Shown: positions 10,559 through 18,183 of the stretch, piece by piece | Position numbering within the stretch: the stretch's first letter is position 1 | How the letters are laid out: the number at the start of each line of letters is the position of its first letter | From: Akkermansia muciniphila | GTDB taxonomy: Bacteria > Verrucomicrobiota > Verrucomicrobiia > Verrucomicrobiales > V1-33 | Reading direction: 5' to 3' | NCBI GenBank assembly: GCA_943333275.1 | Contig: CALQSQ010000056.1 | Span: forward strand, 1-38,271 | DNA: 38,271 nucleotides | Program-made: the position numbers and the translations under genes | The notes under the pieces: model-generated | What the model was told of the DNA's origin: nothing | The model's input: the letters and a program-made list of their open reading frames with translations, nothing else | The model's database searches: none

Positions 10559-11695
10559 CTAGGAACCAAGGAGCGTGCGGCGCATTTTCCCGATGGCGGT
10601 GGCGAGCGCTTCCACCAGCTGCGAAGCATCCGCGCGGGTGTGATGGCGGGAGAAAGAAATGCGCAGGCACTCACGGGCATCAACGGCATTGAGGCCCATC
10701 GCCTCCAGCACATGGCTGGGGTGGAGGGCCCCGGTGTGGCAGGCACTGCCGGCGCTGAGGGCGATCCCCTGCCGGTCGAGCAGAATCATCAGGCCTTCGG
10801 CGTGGGTGCCCGGGAGCCGGAGGTTGGAGGTATTGGGGATGCGTGGGGCTTCGACTGCGTGGATGGAGACGTCGGGGAAATGCCGCTGGATTTCGGATTC
10901 GAAATAATCGCGCACTTCGCTGGTGGCTGTTGGCGCGGCGGCTTCGGCGGCGGCTCCGAGGCCAATGATGCCGGAAACATTTTCGGTGCCGGAGCGCCGC
11001 TGGTTCTCCTGTCCACCGCCAAGCAGCCAAGGGCGGAAGGGGACGCGATGGTCGACATAAAGTGCGCCGATACCCTTGGGAGCGTGGAATTTGTGACCGC
11101 TGAGGGCCAGGCTGTGAATGGAGGTCGAGGCGAGTTGTAGGGGGATTTTACCCACCACCTGCACGGCATCGGTGTGGAAAAGCACGTCGTGGTCCGCGGC
11201 GATCTGTGCGGCCTCCGCGACCGGATGCAGCACACCAGTTTCATTATTGGCCCACATCAGCGTGACGAGGGCGGTTTCGTCCGGGCGGATGGCGGTGGCG
11301 AGTTCGGCGAGGTCGATGCGCCCCTGCGAATCCACCTTCAGCCAAGTGATTTCATAGCCGCGCGTTTCCTGCAACCACCGCAGGTATTGGCGGACGCAGT
11401 CGTGTTCCGTGGGAGCGGAGATGAGATGGCGGCGGGTGGGAAAAATTTCCGTCGCGGAGAAGATTGCGGAATTGTTGGATTCGGTGCCACCGCTGGTGAA
11501 AATGATTTCGCCCGGCTGACAGCCCACCAACGCCGCGACCTGTCCCCGAGCCTTTTCCACGGCGCGATGCACCTTGCGGGCGTCGGTGGAACCACTGCTG
11601 GGATTCGCAAAGTGCTCCCGTAGAAATGGCAGCATCGCGTCCAGCACCGGGGGGTCCAGCGGCGTGGTGGCGTTGTTGTCGAAATAGGTGTTCAT
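10559..11695 (-). CDS. Cysteine desulfurase (NifS/IscS family)
   Basis: 378 residues, slightly shorter than IscS. A PLP enzyme that moves sulfur from L-cysteine to an enzyme Cys for Fe-S cluster and thio-cofactor synthesis. YFDNNATTP opens the protein, FTSGGTESNN binds PLP, Lys202 in SGHKFHAPKG should form the Schiff base, and Cys319 in SAGSACHTG is the persulfide carrier. The short active-site loop fits the NifS/IscS group. No iscU, sufE or nifU is adjacent, so physiological partners are unknown; iscS or nifS naming is left open. Confidence 0.94.
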   Translation of the reverse strand: MNTYFDNNATTPLDPPVLDAMLPFLREHFANPSSGSTDARKVHRAVEKARGQVAALVGCQPGEIIFTSGGTESNNSAIFSATEIFPTRRHLISAPTEHDCVRQYLRWLQETRGYEITWLKVDSQGRIDLAELATAIRPDETALVTLMWANNETGVLHPVAEAAQIAADHDVLFHTDAVQVVGKIPLQLASTSIHSLALSGHKFHAPKGIGALYVDHRVPFRPWLLGGGQENQRRSGTENVSGIIGLGAAAEAAAPTATSEVRDYFESEIQRHFPDVSIHAVEAPRIPNTSNLRLPGTHAEGLMILLDRQGIALSAGSACHTGALHPSHVLEAMGLNAVDARECLRISFSRHHTRADASQLVEALATAIGKMRRTLLGS

Positions 11696-11827
11696 GAGCG
11701 GGCGTGAAGATACCTATAGGTCGCATCAGGTTTCTTCACAACCAATCACCAGGCCGAAAATTTCCTGTGGGCGGAGGGCCCATTCGCGTGGTAAATCATG
11801 CGCATGTATTTACCCGCTCACAAAGGT

Positions 11828-12238
11828 ATGAAGATTCTCCTGACCATCGCCCTGCTTGGCGCGGGCATGTTTGTGCTGAATCAATTGCGCAGACCGGTGC
11901 AGGAGGCGCCACCACCTGTTCCACCCGCTCCGTTGGAGGAGGTCACGCGCAAGCAACTTGCTTGGGAGGACGATCGCTTCACCAAGGACGGGAAGCCCTT
12001 CACGGGTGTTTTGCTGGACAGCTACCCCGATGGAAAACGCAAGCAGCGCTATCAGATGAAGGACGGCCAGAACCATGGACTGACGGAGGAGTGGTATGAA
12101 AACGGCCAGCAGAGCACCTCCACCCACTGGGAAAATGGCCAGCGTCATGGCGAGAATATTTACTGGAACCCGGACGGCACCGTGCAAAAAAAACAGCTGT
12201 GGGAACAGGGAAAGATGCTAAAGGAGGAGCATCCATGA
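11828..12238 (+). CDS. Membrane-anchored or exported MORN-type repeat protein
   Basis: 136 residues from the ATG at 11828; in-frame ATGs at 11798 and 11804 would add about 10 residues. A hydrophobic N-terminus (MKILLTIALLGAGMFVL) is a signal anchor, followed by a Pro-rich linker. The C-terminal half has three MORN-2/YwqK-like repeats (DGQNHGLTEEWYENGQ, ENGQRHGENIYW and a third). Such repeats occur in many secreted bacterial proteins of unclear role. The stop overlaps the next start as ATGA, indicating translational coupling. Confidence 0.8.
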   Translation: MKILLTIALLGAGMFVLNQLRRPVQEAPPPVPPAPLEEVTRKQLAWEDDRFTKDGKPFTGVLLDSYPDGKRKQRYQMKDGQNHGLTEEWYENGQQSTSTHWENGQRHGENIYWNPDGTVQKKQLWEQGKMLKEEHP

Positions 12239-12876
12239 AGTTTTCCCCCGCTCCCGTTTTCGCCCTGCTCACCCTGTCGGTGCTCCCGAGTTGCAACCAA
12301 CTCGCGAGCGTCCCCGGGCAGATCCTGAATATTCCGGGGGCATTGCTCAGCGCCCCGGGCAAACTGCTCGGTAAAAACGACGACAAGAAAAAAGCAGCCC
12401 TTGAAACCCTGGCCAAGGCCGAGGCCAAACAAACCGCCGACCGCATGGGCGCGGCCGCCGTGGGCGAGGTCTCGTATGTGGACGAGGAATCCGGATTCAT
12501 TCTGATCAAACGCAGCTCGGCGCGCGTCATCCCACCCAGCACTCCCCTGCTGGCAAAAACCCTCACCGGATCGATCACCGCCCGGCTCACAGCCAGCCCC
12601 GCAGCCAAGGGATCGTTTCTGGCCGCCGATATCGTATCGGGCACCCCGGAGCGCGGCAATCCCATCCTCGTGGATCCGGAGGCAAAAACCGCCAAGGACG
12701 CCACGCCGCAAATCCCCCCCATGGCGGATTCCCCGGCCCAGCCGGCAAATCCAACCGCCCCCGCTGCAAAAAACACTGCACCCCGCGTCGCTCCCAAACT
12801 CGAACCGATCCTGCCTCCCCTTGAGCCCTTGAGCGAACCGGTGGAGGCCCCCGAACTGCCAAAGTTGGACCAGTGA
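12235..12876 (+). CDS. Putative lipoprotein with Pro/Ala-rich C-terminus
   Basis: 213 residues from the ATG at 12235, which overlaps the preceding stop (ATGA) and follows AAGGAGG at normal Shine-Dalgarno distance, although that stretch also codes the neighbour's Lys-Glu-Glu. Signal peptide with lipobox LPSC (Cys20). A central region of about 100 residues (GEVSYVDEESGFILIKRS) looks like a small beta domain; the last 70 residues are a low-complexity Pro/Ala linker. The stop overlaps the GTG of moeA. Function unknown. Confidence 0.82.
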   Translation: MKFSPAPVFALLTLSVLPSCNQLASVPGQILNIPGALLSAPGKLLGKNDDKKKAALETLAKAEAKQTADRMGAAAVGEVSYVDEESGFILIKRSSARVIPPSTPLLAKTLTGSITARLTASPAAKGSFLAADIVSGTPERGNPILVDPEAKTAKDATPQIPPMADSPAQPANPTAPAAKNTAPRVAPKLEPILPPLEPLSEPVEAPELPKLDQ

Positions 12877-14087
12877 TCACTGTCGCCGAGGCCCTGGGAC
12901 GCATTCTCGCGGACACCACTCCGCTGGGTGTTCAGGAAATTTCCCTGACTGACGCCACAGGCCTAATTGCAGGAAATCATATCCTCGCCAGCCAACCGCT
13001 GCCCGCGTTTGATTTCTCGGGCATGGACGGTTACGCCCTGCACGCCGATGACCTGGCATCGCGCGAATGGCTCCAGGTCACCGGCGAACAGCCCGCCGGG
13101 CCGCGACGGGCGCTGTCCGTCAGCCCGGGAACTTGCGTGCGCGTCTTCACGGGAGCGCCCTTGCCGCCCGGGACGGGGGCGGTGGTGATGCAGGAGGATG
13201 TGACGAGGGAACGGGATCAAATGCGTTTCACCCCCGTCCCAAAAATGCCCGAATACCATGCGGGGGAATTCATTCGCAGGCGCGGGTCGGACCTTGCAGC
13301 CGGGCAGTTCATCGTGCGGCAGGGCGAGCGGCTCACGGCGGGAAGAATCGGCCTGCTGGCCTCGCAGGGGATGGCGCGTCTGGAGGTTGGCCGGCGGCCG
13401 CGCGTGGCGATTCTCAGCACCGGCAGCGAGTTGCGGGCCGTGGGGGAAACGTTGTCGGCAGATGGGGAAATTTACAATTCCAACGGCCCGCTGCTGGCCG
13501 CGCTGCTGGCGGAAGCGCGGCTCACCGCGACGGTGTCAGTGCAGGCCGTGCGCGATGACCTGCCCGCGACGAAATCCATTCTGGCCGTGCTGCTGGAGGA
13601 ACACGACGTGGTGATCATCGTCGGCGGAGTCAGTGTGGGCGAACACGATCTGGTCAAGCCCGCGCTGGAGGATCTGGGCGTGAGGACCGATTTCTGGCAG
13701 GTCGCGGTGAAACCGGGCAAACCCTTCCTCTATGGTCGCCGGGCCGCCACGCAGGTTTTCGGCCTGCCGGGAAATCCCGTTTCCGCCTTCGTCACCGCAT
13801 TCCTATTTGTTCTGCCCGCCCTGCGGAAACTGGCCGGGGCGGCGGAATTTGGCCCCAGTGAGACACGCGCCACACTTGGGGTTGAGTGGGCCAACCGGGA
13901 TGCGCGCCCGACCTATTTCCGGGGAAACTTTCATGCCCCGAGCGGCGTATTTCATCCGCTGGGACTGCAGGAGAGCCACGCGCTTTATGGACTGAGCCTG
14001 GCCAACGCCCTGCTTCCGGTTCCCCCATCGACAACGCTTCACGCGCAAAGTTTGGTGCAGATCCTGCTCCTCCACGCGCCTGAGTAA
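12873..14087 (+). CDS. moeA: Molybdopterin molybdenumtransferase MoeA
   Basis: 404 residues, standard length. Inserts molybdate into adenylylated molybdopterin in cofactor synthesis. The N-terminal domain has FDFSGMDGYAL; the MoCF domain has ILSTGSEL, YNSNGPLL, IIVGGVSVGEHDLVK and the hallmark GLPGNPVS. The start is a GTG overlapping the previous stop (GTGA), so translation is probably coupled to the lipoprotein gene. No other molybdenum-cofactor gene is in the window, so this is a scattered moeA and its two upstream partners are unexpected. Confidence 0.95.
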   Translation: MITVAEALGRILADTTPLGVQEISLTDATGLIAGNHILASQPLPAFDFSGMDGYALHADDLASREWLQVTGEQPAGPRRALSVSPGTCVRVFTGAPLPPGTGAVVMQEDVTRERDQMRFTPVPKMPEYHAGEFIRRRGSDLAAGQFIVRQGERLTAGRIGLLASQGMARLEVGRRPRVAILSTGSELRAVGETLSADGEIYNSNGPLLAALLAEARLTATVSVQAVRDDLPATKSILAVLLEEHDVVIIVGGVSVGEHDLVKPALEDLGVRTDFWQVAVKPGKPFLYGRRAATQVFGLPGNPVSAFVTAFLFVLPALRKLAGAAEFGPSETRATLGVEWANRDARPTYFRGNFHAPSGVFHPLGLQESHALYGLSLANALLPVPPSTTLHAQSLVQILLLHAPE

Positions 14088-14155
14088 ATATTTTTCACTC
14101 CTCCATAGTAACAACCGTTGGCAAGCCGTGTGCTTTCTGTCATATTCTAACTGTT

Positions 14156-15484
14156 ATGAACCCCCTGAATTTCCGACTCCTCCCGCTCCTGCTTGTTGCA
14201 ACGCTCGGATTCAGTTCCGCCGTGTTTGCAGAGGCCAATCTTGATGCGCTCCGCGAGCGCGAGAAAAAAGTTCAGGATCTGGTCACGCGGGTCATGCCGG
14301 CCATCGTGTGCATCACCAACTCCCAGGGCTCCGGGACCGGCAGTGGTGTGGTCATCAACAAGGAGGGGCTCATTCTCACCGCCGGCCACGTGACCCAGGC
14401 CACCGGCAAAGATTTGGAAATCATTTTTCCCGATGGCAAACGCACCAAGGCCACCGCTCTCGGAGCCAATTACGGCTGCGACACCGGCTTGGCCAAGATC
14501 AACGAACCCGGCGAATGGCCGTTTGCGGAAATGGGCGATTCCAACAAACTCGCCCTCGGTGACTGGCTCGTGGCCATGGGGCATTCTGGTGGTTTTAACG
14601 CGGACCGCAAGCCGCCCGTCAGGCTGGGGCGCGTCTGGAAGCGGGATCCCGAGGGTGGCATTTTCAGTGACTGCACGTTGATCGGTGGAGATTCTGGCGG
14701 ACCGCTCTTTGACCTGCAGGGCAAGGTCGTCGGCATTAATTCCTCCATCAACGCCTCCGCCGATCACAATCGTCACATAGCGGTCGATACTTTTCTCGGC
14801 GACTGGGAGGACCTGATGGCCAGCAAGGTCTGGGGCGATCTGAGAATGAGCGGCAATGATTTCAAACGCCCCAAGCTCGGACTGACCTTCGACAACGAAG
14901 TCCATGAAGGCGGCGCCAAAATCATCGGCATCACCGAAAACACCCCCACCGCCAAACTCGGATTCAAGGAGGGTGATATCATTACCAAATTTGAAAACAC
15001 CCCCATCAATAACAACTGGTCGCTGATGCGCGAACTCTCCGACTGCAAGATCGGACAGACGATCAAGATCGAAGTCAAACGCGGTGAGGAAACAGTGGGC
15101 TTTGAAGTCGAACTCCTGAGTCGCGAGGGCAAGAACAAGCAGCAGCTCGCGGAGGATCACCCGCGCGAAAAACGCCGCCGCAAGAATGCCGATGCCGATC
15201 CCGCCGCACCCGAGCCACCCAGCGGGCCCCGTCCTTATTTTGGTGCCGCGCTTGAAAACGCAGCGGATGGCGCCGAGGTCAAGGAGATCACCCCGGACAG
15301 TCCCGCCGCCAAAGCCGGCCTCAAATCCGGAGACATCCTGAAAGCCATCGACGACAAGCCGACTCCCGACGCCATCGGAGCCGCGGGGTTGATTCGCCCC
15401 CACCAACCCGGAGACAAAATTTCCCTCACCATCAAGCGCGGCAGCGAAGAGCTGAAAATCGAACTGACTTTGGACAAAAAATAA
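14156..15484 (+). CDS. HtrA/Deg-like serine protease with two PDZ domains
   Basis: 442 residues. Signal peptide (AVFA|EA, about residue 25) indicates periplasmic action. The trypsin-like domain keeps the full triad: His78 in LTAGHV, Asp109 in CDTGLAKI, Ser180 in GGDSGGPL. A first PDZ spans about 225-310 and a second about 350-440, joined by a basic linker (EKRRRKN). The domain order is that of DegP/DegQ, so quality control of exported proteins is the likely role. It lies 13 nt upstream of a degenerate relative, so the pair is almost surely cotranscribed. The protease domain is divergent enough that I give no deg symbol. Confidence 0.93.
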   Translation: MNPLNFRLLPLLLVATLGFSSAVFAEANLDALREREKKVQDLVTRVMPAIVCITNSQGSGTGSGVVINKEGLILTAGHVTQATGKDLEIIFPDGKRTKATALGANYGCDTGLAKINEPGEWPFAEMGDSNKLALGDWLVAMGHSGGFNADRKPPVRLGRVWKRDPEGGIFSDCTLIGGDSGGPLFDLQGKVVGINSSINASADHNRHIAVDTFLGDWEDLMASKVWGDLRMSGNDFKRPKLGLTFDNEVHEGGAKIIGITENTPTAKLGFKEGDIITKFENTPINNNWSLMRELSDCKIGQTIKIEVKRGEETVGFEVELLSREGKNKQQLAEDHPREKRRRKNADADPAAPEPPSGPRPYFGAALENAADGAEVKEITPDSPAAKAGLKSGDILKAIDDKPTPDAIGAAGLIRPHQPGDKISLTIKRGSEELKIELTLDKK

Positions 15485-15497
15485 ACTTTTCCACCTT

Positions 15498-16691
15498 ATG
15501 AAACGCTACGCACTCTGTTTTCTCGCCGGCTTTTCCGCAGTTTATGCCGAGGCTCCCATGCCGGAAACTCCCCCCGCCGCCGTGCCGGAGATTGCGCCGG
15601 TTGGCGTGGAGAAATACGGCAAGCGTGCGTCGGATGTTCTCGCGCAATACGCTCCCACCGTCGCCTCCGCCCATCTCAGCACCGTCAGGGTCTTCAACAA
15701 AGCCACCAGCAAACAGGTGGCCATGGCCACCGTGGTCAGCGCCTCCGGTTATCTCATCAGCAAGGCCAGTGAACTGGAAAATGCCGACATCGAAGTCCTT
15801 TTCGCGAAGTCCAGCGTCTGCCCCGCGGGCCTGCGCATGGGCGCCAAGATCGTGGACACCTGCCGGGCCTTCGACCTCGCCCTGCTGAAGGTCGAGGCCA
15901 GTGGCCTCAATCCAGCGGTGTTCATGGATTGCCCGCCTCCCGTGCCGGGCACGTTTCTCACCGCCGCTGACACTGAAGAACTGCCCCTCGCATTCGGCGT
16001 CGCCAGCGTGAATGCTCGCAGCCTGGATGATTCCAACAAGGGATTCCTCGGCGTCATGCTCCGGTCCACGGACGATGGCTTGAAAATCGGCATGGTCACC
16101 GAAAAAAGCGCCGCTGCCGACGCCGGTCTGAAAGTGAACGACATCGTGCTGAAGGTCAACGGACGCATCGTGGCCACCGTGGATGAATTCATCCACACCG
16201 TCGGCAGCTGCAAGCCCACCGAACGCGTGCAGTTGCAGATCAAGCGCGCCGATGAACTCAAGGATGTCGACGCCATCCTGCGCGCCCGCGGCGACTTTCC
16301 GCAAGCCATGCAGCGCTTCGAGGACCCCCGCAACAGCATGAGCGGCGCCCTTAGCAGTCATCGCACCGGATTCCCCGCCGCCCTGCAACACGATCTCTTT
16401 CTCAAGCCCGCCGAATGCGGCGGCCCCCTCACGGATCTCGACGGCCATATCGTCGGCATCAACATCGCCCACAGCGGCCGCACCGAGAGCCTCGCCATCC
16501 CCAGCGCCAGCCTCGCCATCCTCCTCAAAACCGTTGAGTCGGGGAAATTTTTCCACCCTGAGATCGAGGAACTCCAGAAGTCCAAGTCCAATCTCGAGGA
16601 GGAAATGAAGCGTTTGGATGAAATGGAAGCCAGGATCAAGGCCCAAGTCGATGAAATAGCCAAAAAGCTTCAGGCCCTCGTCGGCGAATAA
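15498..16691 (+). CDS. Degenerate HtrA relative with a PDZ domain inserted in the protease fold
   Basis: 397 residues with a signal peptide (YAEAP, about 17). An HtrA-type first barrel (about 60-150) aligns by GYLISKASEL and FDLALLKV; a PDZ domain (about 182-250) interrupts, and the second barrel resumes (SGALSSHR, AECGGPL, IVGINIA, AIPSASL). The His position is Ser91, the Asp is kept (Asp126), and the nucleophile Ser is Cys308. It is therefore probably inactive, or at least not a normal serine protease. A coiled coil (about 352-395) ends the protein. It follows the active HtrA gene by 13 nt, suggesting a regulatory or scaffold partner. Confidence 0.85.
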   Translation: MKRYALCFLAGFSAVYAEAPMPETPPAAVPEIAPVGVEKYGKRASDVLAQYAPTVASAHLSTVRVFNKATSKQVAMATVVSASGYLISKASELENADIEVLFAKSSVCPAGLRMGAKIVDTCRAFDLALLKVEASGLNPAVFMDCPPPVPGTFLTAADTEELPLAFGVASVNARSLDDSNKGFLGVMLRSTDDGLKIGMVTEKSAAADAGLKVNDIVLKVNGRIVATVDEFIHTVGSCKPTERVQLQIKRADELKDVDAILRARGDFPQAMQRFEDPRNSMSGALSSHRTGFPAALQHDLFLKPAECGGPLTDLDGHIVGINIAHSGRTESLAIPSASLAILLKTVESGKFFHPEIEELQKSKSNLEEEMKRLDEMEARIKAQVDEIAKKLQALVGE

Positions 16692-16800
16692 TCCGCCCGT
16701 GCCCTTTCCCCGGGGCTTGCAGAGGTGGGCGATGTAATATCCCTCGACAGAAGTTGGATTTCGGCTTATTCTGTATCATCAGAAATCCGCGACCAGCACC

Positions 16801-17325
16801 ATGCCTATCCTCACTCCCCTAGCCCAGCAATTCGTCCTCCACTGGGGGGAAATGGGCAACCGCTGGGGCATCAACCGCACCGTCGCCCAGATCCACGCCC
16901 TGCTTTTCGTCAGCGAAACCCCCCTCCACGCCGATGAAATCTGCGAGGTGCTCGAGGTCGCCCGATCCAACGTCAGCACCAGCCTCCGCGAGTTGCAGAA
17001 TTGGGGCATCGTCAAGGTGGTCCACGTCAAGGGTGACCGGCGCGACCACTTTGAGACGCTCAAGGATGTCTTTGAAATGTTCCGGATCATCATGGCCGAA
17101 CGAAAGCGCCGGGAGATCGACCCCACCATCGCCATTCTCAAGAGTTGCGTGACGGAAGCCGAGAAAGCCGGTCCCAGCGAGGCCTATACCCGCAAGCAAC
17201 TCCTCGCCATGCAGGAGTTCTTTGAAATGGGTGCCCACTGGTACGAGCAGATGAACAAAATGGGCTCCGGCAGCATCCTCCGTGCCATGAAACTTGGCGA
17301 CAAGGTCTTCAAGCTGCTTGGTTGA
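16801..17325 (+). CDS. GbsR/MarR-type transcriptional regulator
   Basis: 174 residues. The winged helix-turn-helix (about 10-85) has NRWGINRTVAQIHALLF and the recognition helix region EVARSNVSTSLRELQNWGIV, matching the GbsR-like MarR branch, whose members include the choline sensor of Bacillus and many uncharacterised regulators. The C-terminal helices are probably for dimerisation. No glycine-betaine gene is adjacent, so the ligand is unknown. It is followed by the Spy-like gene after 68 nt. Confidence 0.92.
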   Translation: MPILTPLAQQFVLHWGEMGNRWGINRTVAQIHALLFVSETPLHADEICEVLEVARSNVSTSLRELQNWGIVKVVHVKGDRRDHFETLKDVFEMFRIIMAERKRREIDPTIAILKSCVTEAEKAGPSEAYTRKQLLAMQEFFEMGAHWYEQMNKMGSGSILRAMKLGDKVFKLLG

Positions 17326-17393
17326 TCCCGAATGATGGTCGGGGCGGAAAAATTCCCGCAACTTTTCTGCGCGCCATGGGTTTGGATGATCCT

Positions 17394-17870
17394 ATGAAAA
17401 TCACCTCCTTATTGTCCGCCGTCCTGCTTCTCGCAGTGACCGGCCTCCGCGCCGAAGACCCCAAACCCGCCGGCGATCCACCCAAAGCTCCCGAAGGCCG
17501 CCCCAATCGTGGTCCCGGTGGCCCCCAGATGACTCCTGAAGAGCGCATCAAGGGCATGACCGAAAAACTCGGCCTCTCCGAAGAACAACAAACGAAGATC
17601 AAAGCCATCTTCGCCAAAAACGACGAAATCTTCAAGGCCGCTCGCGGCAAGGACCGCTCCACGCTCACCGAAGAAGAGCGCCAGAAACTCCGCGACACCA
17701 TGAAAGCCCAGGGCGAAGCCATCGAAGCCGTGCTCACTGAGGAACAAAAGGCCAAGTACAAGGAAATGCGCGGTAACTGGCGTGGCCAGGGCCGTGGACC
17801 CAAGGACGGCGAAAAAGGCGCACCGCCCCCACCACCTCCGGCTCCCCCCGCAGCCCCCGCTCCCAAGTAA
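17394..17870 (+). CDS. Spy/CpxP-like periplasmic protein with Pro-rich tail
   Basis: 158 residues from the ATG at 17394, which gives a clean signal peptide (LLSAVLLLAVTGLRA|ED). An upstream in-frame ATG at 17322 adds unlikely residues. The mature protein is helical, with LTxxQ-like motifs LGLSEEQQTKI and LTEEQKAKYKEM as in Spy/CpxP chaperones and stress sensors. The C-terminus is Gly/Arg then poly-Pro (six Pro in a row). Ends at a strong intrinsic terminator. A chaperone role is inferred from family resemblance; similar heptad proteins are common in Verrucomicrobiota and Planctomycetota. Confidence 0.85.
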   Translation: MKITSLLSAVLLLAVTGLRAEDPKPAGDPPKAPEGRPNRGPGGPQMTPEERIKGMTEKLGLSEEQQTKIKAIFAKNDEIFKAARGKDRSTLTEEERQKLRDTMKAQGEAIEAVLTEEQKAKYKEMRGNWRGQGRGPKDGEKGAPPPPPPAPPAAPAPK

Positions 17871-17898
17871 ACCCTGCTGACCGGGCAAACACTCAACC

Positions 17899-17933
17899 AA
17901 GGGCACCCAGCAATGGGTGCCCTTCTTTCTTTT
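17899..17933 (+). terminator. Rho-independent terminator after the Spy-like gene
   Basis: Perfect 11-bp stem AAGGGCACCCA/TGGGTGCCCTT closed by a GCAA tetraloop and followed by a pyrimidine-rich CTTTCTTTT. It lies 28 nt after the stop and is the clearest intrinsic terminator in the window. Confidence 0.92.
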
Positions 17934-17946
17934 CCGCCCTCCCCCC

Positions 17947-17969
17947 GTAGAGGGCCAGGGAACGAGACC
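17947..17969 (+). repeat. Solo copy of a 23-nt dispersed repeat
   Basis: GTAGAGGGCCAGGGAACGAG plus ACC differs at only two of 23 positions from the complement of the right arm of the hairpin at 35937-35997. No inverted partner is present here. The remaining stretch 17970-18183 up to the VWA gene shows no further gene or strong hairpin. Confidence 0.7.
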
Positions 17970-18183
17970 CGAACCTCCCAAGCCTCAAACCCAACCGCCC
18001 CATCTCACACAAAATCCCATTTCCGCCAACATGGCATGTGACAAGTCGCGGGGGCGCGGTCATGGTGGCGCGTTTGGAGGCTCCCGGCAGCTTTCCCCCA
18101 CCCATGCACCCATTTCCTGATCCCTCTCATTTGCACTGCCACGTCGTGGTGGTGCCTGCGTCGAAAGGCCGCTGCGTAGCCGC

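Noticed and set aside
12221..12227. AAGGAGG as proof of Shine-Dalgarno use
   Set aside because: It also encodes Lys-Glu-Glu of the upstream protein and is the only good match among the starts inspected, so it may be chance.
14156..16691. Tandem duplication of one HtrA gene
   Set aside because: The two proteins share a fold but have different domain orders and little visible identity, so a recent duplication is not supported.
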